Assembly: GCA_964496575.1 (NCBI GenBank)
Contig: CAZCAC010000108.1
Span: 1-29,124, forward strand
Direction: 5' to 3'
DNA: 29,124 bases
DNA from: CAZCAC01 sp964496575
Lineage (GTDB): Bacteria; Planctomycetota; UBA1135; GCA-002686595
Positions 1 to 7,410 of this stretch are shown one piece after another. A program made the translations under genes and the position numbers. A model generated the notes under the pieces. It had not been told where the DNA came from. It did no database searches and saw only the letters and a program-made list of their open reading frames with translations. How positions within the stretch are numbered: position 1 is the first letter of the stretch; each line of letters starts with the position of its first letter.

Positions 1-1
1 G

Positions 2-1954
2 GCATTCGGCCAATGCCGCCACTCCACGCACCTATGTCAGGAGCCCTGCATTGAGATCACCTGTGAGGTGGTGGACGGGAGATGGCTCGCGCGAAAGCTC
101 CGGACTCGGGGCGTCAAGCCGAACGACAAGATCAAGGGGACCATCACCGCCGTGGAGATGAGCGGTTCATCGCCTGAGTCCCTCGAGTTCCACGGGCTCG
201 TGGTCACCGTACCTTTCGACACGCAATACACACCGGAGAGTGCCCTGCGGCACGTCAGCGTGGCGACCCAGCTCATGCTGACCTTACAGGAATGTCGGAC
301 CGCAGCGCACGAGCTGGTCAGCCAACCGCTCCAGGAGCGTGCTGCGACTCGGCATCGGAACGAAGGCAACAACGGGCGACTCGCAGTGTCCGCCGAGGTT
401 CGACTGGACCGTACCTGTCAGGACTTCCTCGATTGCCTCTCGCCGACCAGAAACCACCCGGCATCGACGGCTGGGATTCCCACCCAGTCCCTGAACCGCT
501 GGGCAAATAGGCTCCTCTTGCTGGCTCCCACCATGGAGGAGCACATCGTCGAGCTCACCAACCTCGCAGCCTCGGATCCAACGGCGGCTCGAGAGTATTT
601 GACCGACGTCTTCGGTCCCTTCATGGAGCAGGAGCTGCAGCCCAACATCCACGCCTACCTGGGTCAGTCAGAGGAAGAGCTGGGGGACCAGCTACGCCTC
701 ATCGAGTCGAGGACAGCCACCACGACCCGGGTGGCCTTGACCACCAGCGCGATTGCCGCGCTGGTAGCACTCCTCCTCGCGTTCATCGTTTGGCGGTCGA
801 TTCACAACCCTCTCGTGAAACTCCACGCGGCGGCCATTCGACTCGGCCACGGACACCTGGACACGCGAGTCGCTATCAGCTCTAAGGACGAGTTGGGTGA
901 TCTCGCCGGGGCTTTCAATCGGATGGCTGCGGATCTATCGTCGTCGACGTTATCGATCAGCAACCTGGAAAACATCTTCGGATCGATGACGGGAGCCTTG
1001 ATCCTGCTCACTCCCGAGGGGCGAATGATGAACATGAACCGAGCCGTCCTCAGCCTCCTCGGCTACGAGCGGAACGACCTCATCGGCCGTTCCTTCGAGC
1101 TGATCTGTCCCCGGGAGGATGGGGATTCACCGCTCCCCACGGAGGGAGATGAGACCGGACACCGAGTGTCCGAGCGGAGTTTCCGGCGGAGGGACGGAAC
1201 GACGGTCCCCGTGTCCTTCTCCGCCGCGGACCTGCGCCACGCGGAAGGAACCATGCAAGGCTACGTCTGTGTGGCCCAGGATCTGACCGAGCAGAAGCGA
1301 ATCGAGGCGCAGGTACGCAACTCGCTCGCGGAGAAGGAGCTACTCCTCCGCGAAGTACACCACCGCGTCAAGAGCAACATGCAGGTCATCTCCAGCATGC
1401 TGGCGATGCAGTCGAGCTGTTCGAGTGATCCGCACGTCATAGATGGACTCGAGCAGAGTCAGACCCGAATCCGCTCCATGGCGCTGATCCACGAGCACCT
1501 CTACCAGTCCTCCGATCTCGCCCACATCGATGTGCGAGTCTATCTCGATATCCTGACGAGGCACCTCGAGCGCTCCTACGGGATGTCCGCAACGACGGAG
1601 CTGCAACTTCGTCTCGAGGATCTCGACCTGGATCTCGACCGCTCTCTCTCCTGTGGTCTGATCGTGAATGAACTGGTCGTGAATGCATATCGGCATGCGT
1701 TCGGGGAGAACTGCACTGGCATGATCCGAGTCGAGCTTACCAGGCAGGCAGGCGATCTCGTCGAGCTCCGGGTCTCGGACGATGGACGAGGCTTGACCAG
1801 CCCGTTCCGGCCGGATCGAGCGACGACACTCGGATTGAATCTGGTCCACACGCTGGTCCGACAGCTCGGGGGAGAGCTGCACGTGCAGGGTGAGAGTGGG
1901 ACGCAGGTCAGCGTCTTATTCCCAAGAACCTGTACGAAGAGAGCTGCGAGCTGA
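2..1954 (+). CDS. Membrane sensor histidine kinase (HAMP-PAS-HisKA_2-HATPase), 5' partial
   Basis: Sensor kinase predicted to autophosphorylate on His and pass phosphate to the regulator encoded immediately downstream. Numbering from the GTG at 68: a helical, probably extracytoplasmic sensor region (about 50-220), one membrane segment (about 223-243), HAMP (about 244-290), PAS (about 300-415), an H-box EVHHRVKSN with H431/H432, and a GHKL ATPase with N-box NELVVNAYRHAF and G-box DDGRGL. The H-box has Ser where the family usually has a second Asn. The frame stays open to the left edge and no N-terminal membrane helix is visible in any frame, although a periplasmic sensor domain needs one. The gene therefore probably starts upstream; GTG 68 is only the first visible candidate. 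The stop TGA overlaps the next ATG (TGATG), indicating translational coupling. Family assignment is firm; the signal sensed is unknown. Confidence 0.9.
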   Translation, partial: AFGQCRHSTHLCQEPCIEITCEVVDGRWLARKLRTRGVKPNDKIKGTITAVEMSGSSPESLEFHGLVVTVPFDTQYTPESALRHVSVATQLMLTLQECRTAAHELVSQPLQERAATRHRNEGNNGRLAVSAEVRLDRTCQDFLDCLSPTRNHPASTAGIPTQSLNRWANRLLLLAPTMEEHIVELTNLAASDPTAAREYLTDVFGPFMEQELQPNIHAYLGQSEEELGDQLRLIESRTATTTRVALTTSAIAALVALLLAFIVWRSIHNPLVKLHAAAIRLGHGHLDTRVAISSKDELGDLAGAFNRMAADLSSSTLSISNLENIFGSMTGALILLTPEGRMMNMNRAVLSLLGYERNDLIGRSFELICPREDGDSPLPTEGDETGHRVSERSFRRRDGTTVPVSFSAADLRHAEGTMQGYVCVAQDLTEQKRIEAQVRNSLAEKELLLREVHHRVKSNMQVISSMLAMQSSCSSDPHVIDGLEQSQTRIRSMALIHEHLYQSSDLAHIDVRVYLDILTRHLERSYGMSATTELQLRLEDLDLDLDRSLSCGLIVNELVVNAYRHAFGENCTGMIRVELTRQAGDLVELRVSDDGRGLTSPFRPDRATTLGLNLVHTLVRQLGGELHVQGESGTQVSVLFPRTCTKRAAS

Positions 1955-3987
1955 TGAGTGCTGCCCAGGTTCTGATCGTCGAGGACGACATGATTGTCCA
2001 GATGCACCTGCAGAGCATCGTCACCGGGATCGGTCACGACGTAATCGGCATGGCGGCGAATTCACGAGATGCGCTGGCTATGGCGGAGCAGACCCCCCCG
2101 GATCTGGTCCTCATGGACATCCGCCTCCAAGGGGACGAGGATGGCGTGGAGGTGGCCGGGGACCTGCGCCAGCGCTTCGACTGTGCAATCATCTTCATCA
2201 CCGCCTACTCCGATCGAGAGACGATCTCACGCACGAGCTCGGTTGGTGCAGCGGGCTACATCATCAAGCCCTTCACCGCGGCAGATGTCGGTGCGGCGGT
2301 TTCCACAGGTTTGGCCAGCCACGGGATCCTCCGCGAATCACAGCAGCGAGAGCGGACACTGACGTCTGCTCTCGGGGGCATGAATGAGGCCGTGCTGGTG
2401 GTCGATCACCATGAGGTGATCCGATTCGCCAGTCCCTGGGTCGTGGACATCACAGGGTGGCCCGCGCACGAAGCCTACGACCGGAGCATTCTCGATGTGG
2501 TTCATCTCACATCGGAGCGCGAGGTGAGCAAGTTGCGCAAAGCGATGAAGGGGGTACTGGTGCGCTCGGAATCGTATGGCCTTCCGCGCTTGCGCATCCG
2601 GACGCGCAGAGGAAGCGAGCTCGTTGTGGACGCCAGAGTCAGCCCGGTTCGGGAGGATGCGCAAGCTCCAACAGGCCTGGTCCTGGCCTTGCGGGAGCAC
2701 GCCCCGGCGACGGTTGTCTCAACAGCGCGCGCGCCGGCAGACCAGATGAGGAGGGGCACCGGGACGAGGATGTTGGTCTACTCGCACGATACTCTGGGCC
2801 TGGGCCATCTTCGTCGGTGCCTGAATCTCCTTCGGGCGCTGGCCTCGAGCGCCACCGACATCTCCACGTTGCTGGTCACGGGCTCTCCGGTCGCGCACCG
2901 GTACGAGTTGCCCGAGGGCACGGACTACCTCAAGCTCCCGGCGGTGCGGAAGGTTGCCCCAGACGAGTACGCCCCACGCTTCCTGTCCATGTCCGATCGA
3001 GGGATCCATGCCCTGCGTAGCAATCTCCTGCTCCGGACGATTCGCGACTACGCTCCCGATGTGTTGCTGGTCGATCACTCGCCGGCCGGCATGAACGGAG
3101 AGCTCCTCCCCGCACTCGATTGGCTGCGGCATGAAGGGGGTTGCACGTGCCTCCTCGGGCTGCGTGATATTATCGATGAGCCCGAGGTCGTCGTCGCGAC
3201 GTGGGAGAGGAACGGAACCTACGACCTCTTGCAGGGGACCTACGATCGAATCCTGATCTACGGCAGCCCCGAGGTCTACGACACGGTGCAGGAGTATCGG
3301 TTCCCTCCAGAAGTCGCCCGGAAGGCGAGTTTCATGCACCAGGTGACCGACGGCACGATATGTCAGGATCCTGACGGCACCGAGGACGGGCGTGATCCCA
3401 CTCTGATCGTTCTCGCGATCGGTGGGGGGGATGGCGGTGTCGACACGGTGGTGATTCCATTCCTCGAAATGATGGCGGAGTTCGGTGACCGTCTGGGCAT
3501 TCACGCCGAAGTGATCCTGGGACCGCTGATCGGTAAGGAGATGGTGAACGATGTCCGTGAGCGTTCCGAAGGACTACCGGTCGAGCTTTGCACTTTCGTT
3601 CAAGATCCGAAGGAACTGTACCGGAGAGCCCATCTGGTCATTGCGACGGCTGGATACAACACGACCGCGGAGCTTCTGAGTCACGCTGCTCGTGCCATCC
3701 TGGTGCCACGAGTACTCCATCGTCACGAGCAGCTCATCCGTGCACGACGCATGGAAGAGCTCGGTCTGGCGACGTGCATCCACCCTGACGACCTCACTCC
3801 CTCTCGCCTTTTCGAAGAGGTTCGACGCCTCCGCCTCGTCTCTCCGGCGCCACTGGTCCAGGGGCGGGCGAGGGGAGCGGTGCCCCTCGATGGAGCGGAG
3901 CGGTTTGCGGACTTCTTCGCGGAGCTGGTAGCGTCCTCCCGCTCAGCAGGTGGGTCCGATGTTACCGAGCTGATCCCAGAGGAGTGA
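1954..3987 (+). CDS. Response regulator: receiver + PAS-like region fused to a GT-B glycosyltransferase
   Basis: A 677-aa fusion. Residues 1-125 are a receiver domain with the acidic pair D11/D12, phosphoacceptor D55 (LVLMDIRL), T83 and K105 (IIKPF). Residues about 133-250 look like a PAS domain. From M273 to the end the protein matches predicted glycosyltransferases of the COG4671/MurG-like GT-B type: N-terminal SHDTLGLGHLRR, a mid-protein AIGGGDGG loop, and a nucleotide-sugar site around A566-E573 (AGYNTTAE) followed by a PRVLHRHEQ segment. The ATG at 1954 overlaps the kinase stop, so the two form a cognate pair. I infer that phosphorylation of D55 controls glycosyl transfer directly, perhaps in exopolysaccharide or cell-surface modification. 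No DNA-binding output domain is present. Donor and acceptor are unknown. The domain calls are strong; the regulatory link is inference. Confidence 0.88.
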   Translation: MSAAQVLIVEDDMIVQMHLQSIVTGIGHDVIGMAANSRDALAMAEQTPPDLVLMDIRLQGDEDGVEVAGDLRQRFDCAIIFITAYSDRETISRTSSVGAAGYIIKPFTAADVGAAVSTGLASHGILRESQQRERTLTSALGGMNEAVLVVDHHEVIRFASPWVVDITGWPAHEAYDRSILDVVHLTSEREVSKLRKAMKGVLVRSESYGLPRLRIRTRRGSELVVDARVSPVREDAQAPTGLVLALREHAPATVVSTARAPADQMRRGTGTRMLVYSHDTLGLGHLRRCLNLLRALASSATDISTLLVTGSPVAHRYELPEGTDYLKLPAVRKVAPDEYAPRFLSMSDRGIHALRSNLLLRTIRDYAPDVLLVDHSPAGMNGELLPALDWLRHEGGCTCLLGLRDIIDEPEVVVATWERNGTYDLLQGTYDRILIYGSPEVYDTVQEYRFPPEVARKASFMHQVTDGTICQDPDGTEDGRDPTLIVLAIGGGDGGVDTVVIPFLEMMAEFGDRLGIHAEVILGPLIGKEMVNDVRERSEGLPVELCTFVQDPKELYRRAHLVIATAGYNTTAELLSHAARAILVPRVLHRHEQLIRARRMEELGLATCIHPDDLTPSRLFEEVRRLRLVSPAPLVQGRARGAVPLDGAERFADFFAELVASSRSAGGSDVTELIPEE

Positions 3988-4357
3988 CGGCCCGGCTCCT
4001 CGCCACCACCTCAGCCAGGCGTAGGCCGTCCGGCTGGCGAGCGAGAGAAGCCAGCTCTCGGAGGCGTTCTCGGGCGTGAGAAGTGTTTTCCCACGGTCCA
4101 GAAGCACACGGTTCTTGTGCGCGATCGCCCACGCCTGAAGAGTCCGGATTACATTCGCCATCCGAACTGGAACTCCGCTCAAGTGGTTGTGGAATCGAAG
4201 ACTATGCATCGATAACCACCTGCTGGGGCTCGAGTTCCCGCGCGAGCAACTCCGAGTGTTGAAGAGGGAATGATAGTTGCTGCGAGCGCAGCGCTGGAAC
4301 ACATCTCTCTCTCACCACTCTCCCTGCATTCATTCCCTCTCATAGATCATAATTGGC
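3988..4357. other. Intergenic gap, 370 nt, no convincing gene
   Basis: The stretch between the regulator-glycosyltransferase and the secreted CxxCH gene. A minus-strand reading frame runs across it, and an internal ATG at 4161 would give about 72 residues (MANVIRTLQAW...). I recognise no family and it has no good ribosome site, so it is not called. The last 20 bases before the next gene are AT-rich (around ATAATT near 4348) and may contribute to a promoter, but no paired -35 box is clear. Confidence 0.5.
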
Positions 4358-5323
4358 ATGTCGAACAGAGAGTTGCGACCCCGGATATTCTCGGCCCTGG
4401 CCACCATCGTCAGCGGCACGATCCTCACCCTTGCACTGTCCTCCTCGGCTCAGGCGAAGAGCTCCTACTACTACGCCTTTCAAAGCGCTTATCCCGGATC
4501 GTCCACCGGAACAAACGTCGTTTCCGGTATGGGCAGTTCCTGCGTGCTCTGCCACGGCCCGGCCACGACCAACGACTTCAACGGGTACGGCTGGAAGCTC
4601 CGGAACCTGATGAATGGTGGCATGAACATCGGGCAGGCGATCACCGCCGCCGAGACGTTCGACTCCGACGGCGATCCCGGCGGGTTCTCCAACCTCGACG
4701 AGATCAACAGCGATACGCAGCCCGGCTGGACCGTCGGAGCCAACAACACCATCTACCACGAGAATGGCGGGACGACGACCAATCAGAGCCCTCCGGCGGG
4801 CATCCTCGGCGAGATGGATCCGTCCGCGGAACCGGGGAGCGGCTATTGCTTCGGAGACCCCGGCAGCGGGACGCCCTGCCCCTGCAGCAACGACAACGAC
4901 GGGAGTGTCCCCGGTTCCGGTTGTGATAACGGAGTATTTGCATCAGGAGCCAAACTGGTTGGCAGCGGCGTCGCGAGCCTCTCTTCCGACACCCTGGTCC
5001 TTTCCTGCACCGGTCTGGAACCCAACAACAGCGGCCTCTACTTCCAGGCAAACAACGACCTATCCCCCGGAAACATCTGGGGGGACGGCCTCCAGTGTGC
5101 CGGTGGGCAGTTGAAGCGACTGGGTGTGCGCTTCGCCGACGGCAGCGGCGCATCTACCACCTCGGCCTGGGCGACCCCGATATCCGTCAAGGCGGGGAAT
5201 ATCGTCGCCGGAGATACCAAGCGCTACCAGTGCTGGTACCGCACGACCAGCAACCCTCCCTGCGGTCCTGGCGTCAATGACTTCAACTCCTCCAACGGAT
5301 ACGCAGTGACCTGGGCTCCGTGA
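4358..5323 (+). CDS. Secreted protein with a CxxCH motif and shared C-terminal tail domain
   Basis: A 321-aa exported protein. Residues 1-33 form a signal peptide (hydrophobic core SALATIVSGTILTLAL, probable cleavage after AQA). A single CVLCH motif (C62, C65, H66) could bind one c-type haem. It is followed by NGYGW and an Asp-rich DSDGDPGGFSNLDE loop (about 102-115) resembling a calcium-binding or dockerin-like loop. Residues about 160-321 are the tail shared with the proteins at 19355 and 21064: GYCFGDPGSGTPCPC, NDNDGSVPGSGCDNG, GLYFQ, WGDGLQCAGG, YQCWYR and NGYAVTW, with several conserved Cys. Function is unknown. The tail may act in surface display or sorting (inference). No Shine-Dalgarno sequence is obvious. 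The gene converges on the methyltransferase across a hairpin. Confidence 0.8.
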   Translation: MSNRELRPRIFSALATIVSGTILTLALSSSAQAKSSYYYAFQSAYPGSSTGTNVVSGMGSSCVLCHGPATTNDFNGYGWKLRNLMNGGMNIGQAITAAETFDSDGDPGGFSNLDEINSDTQPGWTVGANNTIYHENGGTTTNQSPPAGILGEMDPSAEPGSGYCFGDPGSGTPCPCSNDNDGSVPGSGCDNGVFASGAKLVGSGVASLSSDTLVLSCTGLEPNNSGLYFQANNDLSPGNIWGDGLQCAGGQLKRLGVRFADGSGASTTSAWATPISVKAGNIVAGDTKRYQCWYRTTSNPPCGPGVNDFNSSNGYAVTWAP

Positions 5324-5355
5324 TCGACGGGATTCACTTTCGCTCTCACATACTT

Positions 5356-5390
5356 GCGGCGCTTGCCCGGTCCTTTCTGGCGAGCGCCGC
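5356..5390. terminator. Hairpin between convergent genes, possible two-way terminator
   Basis: GCGGCGCTTGCC (5356-5367) pairs with GGCGAGCGCCGC (5379-5390): a 12-bp stem with one G-T wobble and an 11-nt loop. It lies downstream of both the plus-strand secreted gene (stop at 5323) and the minus-strand methyltransferase (stop at 5429). Neither side has a real T-run, so termination is inferred from position and stem strength. Confidence 0.4.
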
Positions 5391-5428
5391 CATTGTGTCA
5401 AGCCAACTGACTCCGGACGCGGTCACCT

Positions 5429-6208
5429 TCAGGTCATCGATTTGCGCAGGACGTAGAGTGCTGTCGCCGAACCCAACCACCTGGCCAGCTTTGCTCTCTT
5501 CTCCATCGAGAATCCCGCCCCCGGGACTCCATAACCCGTGTAGAAGATGCCCGTGTCCACCCGGGCATCGACGCCTAGCTGAGCCTTCCGGAAGGTCCTC
5601 TTCCAGCGCATCCTGGAGAAGAAGAATGTCTCCGTGAGCCAGTTCCCTCGAACCCCGTGGCGGAACGGAAGCAACCCCTTTCTCAGCCTGTGCATGAACG
5701 ACCGCCGCCCAGGTGGGTCCCCGCTGATCGGGGCTCCTGCCGTTGTTCCCGAGGTGGACTCCGCCCCACGCGCAGACTTCACGCACCGGAGCACCCACAC
5801 GTAGTGCGCGAGACTGGTCCAGATGCGCCAGCAAGACGTGGGGACGATGTGGAGCATGATCCCGTCCTTTTTCATCACGCGCCGCATCTCCTGCAGGAGA
5901 GCCTCGCACGAGGGGATGTGCTCCAGGGCGTTCGAGCTGAACACGACGTCGAACGTCTCGTCGGGAAAGGGGATCTGCGACCCGTCGTACACCTGAACGG
6001 GGAAGACGGCGTGGTCCAGGTGAGAGCTCTCCTTCACGTCGATCGCGTCCACGCGAAGACCGGCTTCCTGGAAATACAGGGCCTGGTGCCCACTGCCGGC
6101 CCCGATCTCCAGCAATCGTCCCTCCCGGGGCAGGTGCTCCTTCGTCAGCGCCGCCTCGTGCTCGCGAATCGTCTGCAGCAGTTCTCTACGGGCTCGATCA
6201 TCCCTCAT
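5429..6208 (-). CDS. SAM-dependent methyltransferase (class I, Methyltransf_11 type)
   Basis: A 259-aa Rossmann-fold methyltransferase. Motif I is LLEIGAGSGHQALYF (about 32-46), followed by an acidic strand end (VDAIDVKE, 53-60), motif IV-like FDVVFSSNALEHI (about 85-98) and the post-motif MRRVMKKDGIMLHIV. After about residue 135 a variable, aromatic and basic C-terminal half (SCWRIWTSLAHYVWVL) may form the substrate side or touch the membrane. The substrate cannot be told; small metabolites, lipids or surface sugars are all possible. The ATG at 6208 is the natural start, close before motif I. It is transcribed divergently from the four-gene operon at 6502 across a structured 293-nt gap. Confidence 0.85.
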   Translation of the reverse strand: MRDDRARRELLQTIREHEAALTKEHLPREGRLLEIGAGSGHQALYFQEAGLRVDAIDVKESSHLDHAVFPVQVYDGSQIPFPDETFDVVFSSNALEHIPSCEALLQEMRRVMKKDGIMLHIVPTSCWRIWTSLAHYVWVLRCVKSARGAESTSGTTAGAPISGDPPGRRSFMHRLRKGLLPFRHGVRGNWLTETFFFSRMRWKRTFRKAQLGVDARVDTGIFYTGYGVPGAGFSMEKRAKLARWLGSATALYVLRKSMT

Positions 6209-6243
6209 GGCGCGGGAGTGTACCCCGCAAGGTCCTCTCCCGC

Positions 6244-6277
6244 CCCTCGAGATCCTCCTGGTGAGGATCGACGAGGG
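6244..6277. promoter_or_regulatory. Hairpin or operator-like inverted repeat upstream of the ATPase-helicase operon
   Basis: CCCTCG(6244-6249)-A-GATCCTC(6251-6257) pairs with GAGGATC(6263-6269)-GA-CGAGGG(6272-6277): 7 + 6 bp around a small internal loop, with a 5-nt apical loop. It lies in the gap between the divergent methyltransferase and the operon. It could be an operator for a dimeric repressor or the first stem of a structured transcript. The pairing is seen directly; the role is inferred. Confidence 0.4.
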
Positions 6278-6278
6278 A

Positions 6279-6380
6279 CACGGTTTCCCGGAGGTGCATC
6301 GACCGAAACGAGCCCCGTGGCGGAGTAGAGCGGACCCGGCCCCCTGGTGGGAGACCCAGGGTTCGAGACCCTACTCCGCG
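6279..6380 (+). ncRNA. Structured intergenic element with a T-arm-like motif; possible ncRNA or degenerate tRNA
   Basis: Two stems follow the 6244-6277 hairpin with almost no spacing. CACG(6279-6282)+GTTTC(6283-6287) pair with GAAAC(6305-6309)+CGTG(6316-6319), leaving a 6-nt bulge. A perfect 9-bp helix GCGGAGTAG(6320-6328)/CTACTCCGC(6371-6379) encloses a 6-bp hairpin CCCTGG(6342-6347)/CCAGGG(6356-6361). The segment GGGTTCGAGACCC (6359-6371) looks like a tRNA T-arm, and GCGGAGTAGAGC looks like a tRNA 5' end lacking about a D-arm's length. The span is too short for an intact tRNA and no anticodon arm is convincing. It may be a tRNA remnant, a leader RNA for the downstream operon, or chance folding in GC-rich DNA. 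The strand is assumed from the T-arm reading. Confidence 0.3.
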
Positions 6381-6501
6381 CCCCCCGGTCACCGTACACT
6401 GCGCGAGCCGGTCGCCGAGGCGATCGCCGCTGCGCTCCGCCCAGGCGGGTGCGCGGCTCGTCCAGACCCGCAGTGGACGCCTCTCTCAGGAGCCCGATAC
6501 G

Positions 6502-7410
6502 TTGCAGGAAGAAACACCCGTCGAGGAAGACGCCGAGTCAGCCGGCCCCGCCGACCTGGTCCGCTTCGAGTTCGCCCGGCTGAAGGCGGAAGCGCGGGCC
6601 TGGACCGAGGCGGCGAACAAGCTCTCCCCACTCACCAAGGACGCCGCGTTCGAGGATCTGGGCAAGTACCGCAAGAAACTCGAGAAGCTGCGAGCCGAGC
6701 TGACGCCCTCCAGCATCGAAGAGTTCGGACTGGCCTCGCTGATGGATGCACTGGACGACCACGCCCGAAACGCCGCGACCCGGCTGCGCCAGCGGCTGAG
6801 CCGTGATCTGAAGGGAGCCTGCGAGAGCGCGGGGCTCGGCTTCCGGGTGATCCAGTTGGAGGACCCGATCGAGATCCGGATCCCACCCCTGTCGGTGGAG
6901 GTCGACCTGAAGAGTGGAGTGGCCTCGATTCGCTTCGCCCGCCAGGAGGTGCACCACTGCGCCGCCGACCCGGCTCAGATCGTCAAGGGGCACGCCAGCG
7001 CGATGCGCGCGCTGGACACGACGTTCGATGAACGCAAGTACCTGCAGGCTTGCTGGCGGGCGTACCGCACGGCCCTAGCCGAGACGGGCGGGAAGCCCGG
7101 AGAGCGCGTCGAGCTGCTGCTCTTCCTCCCGCATCTCGCGATGCAGCTGCAGTCGAAGCGCTTCCGCACCGATCCGGTCGAGGGCAACTTTCGCGGCTAC
7201 AGCAGAGCGCGCTTCGCCTTCGACGTGCTGCGTCTCCGCCGGGCGCGCGCGCTGGAGCTCGACGGCCGGCGGATCGAGTTCGGGGTGGCGACCGGCACCT
7301 CGGCGACCGACAAGAAACGCGTCGTCTACCTCGAGAACGAGGAAGGACGCGGCCAGTACACCCTCACCGTGTACTTCCGGGAGACCGGATCCGGAGGAAA
7401 CGACCGATGA
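6502..7410 (+). CDS. Unrecognised 302-aa protein, first gene of the ATPase-helicase operon
   Basis: I do not recognise a family. The N-terminus (1-20) is acidic. Residues about 20-110 are charged and helical, probably partly coiled coil (FARLKAEARAWTEAANKL, KYRKKLEKLRAEL). From about 110 the pattern turns alpha/beta (PIEIRIPPLSVEVDL, ERVELLLFLPHLAMQLQ) and ends in strands rich in basic and acidic residues (RRIEFGVATG). There is no signal peptide, membrane segment or nucleotide-binding motif, and no TerB-like metal-ligand pattern stands out. The TTG start at 6502 is supported by AGGAG at 6488-6492, nine bases upstream. The stop overlaps the next ATG (ATGA). By position it may be the sensor, adaptor or DNA-end-binding partner of the ATPases, but this is inference from operon structure only. 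Confidence 0.78.
   Translation: MQEETPVEEDAESAGPADLVRFEFARLKAEARAWTEAANKLSPLTKDAAFEDLGKYRKKLEKLRAELTPSSIEEFGLASLMDALDDHARNAATRLRQRLSRDLKGACESAGLGFRVIQLEDPIEIRIPPLSVEVDLKSGVASIRFARQEVHHCAADPAQIVKGHASAMRALDTTFDERKYLQACWRAYRTALAETGGKPGERVELLLFLPHLAMQLQSKRFRTDPVEGNFRGYSRARFAFDVLRLRRARALELDGRRIEFGVATGTSATDKKRVVYLENEEGRGQYTLTVYFRETGSGGNDR

Noticed and set aside
3943..4302. Minus-strand frame of 119 codons across the gap after the glycosyltransferase gene
   Set aside because: No recognisable family, no ribosome site, overlaps the end of a firm plus-strand gene, and its composition resembles a chance frame.
6319..6381. Calling an intact tRNA gene
   Set aside because: The T-arm-like motif is good, but the span between the acceptor-like arms is about ten bases too short and no anticodon arm fits.
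7050..7406. Open extension upstream of the first ATPase
   Set aside because: It is a shadow of gene 1 in another frame; ATG 7407 overlaps the gene 1 stop and precedes conserved sequence.
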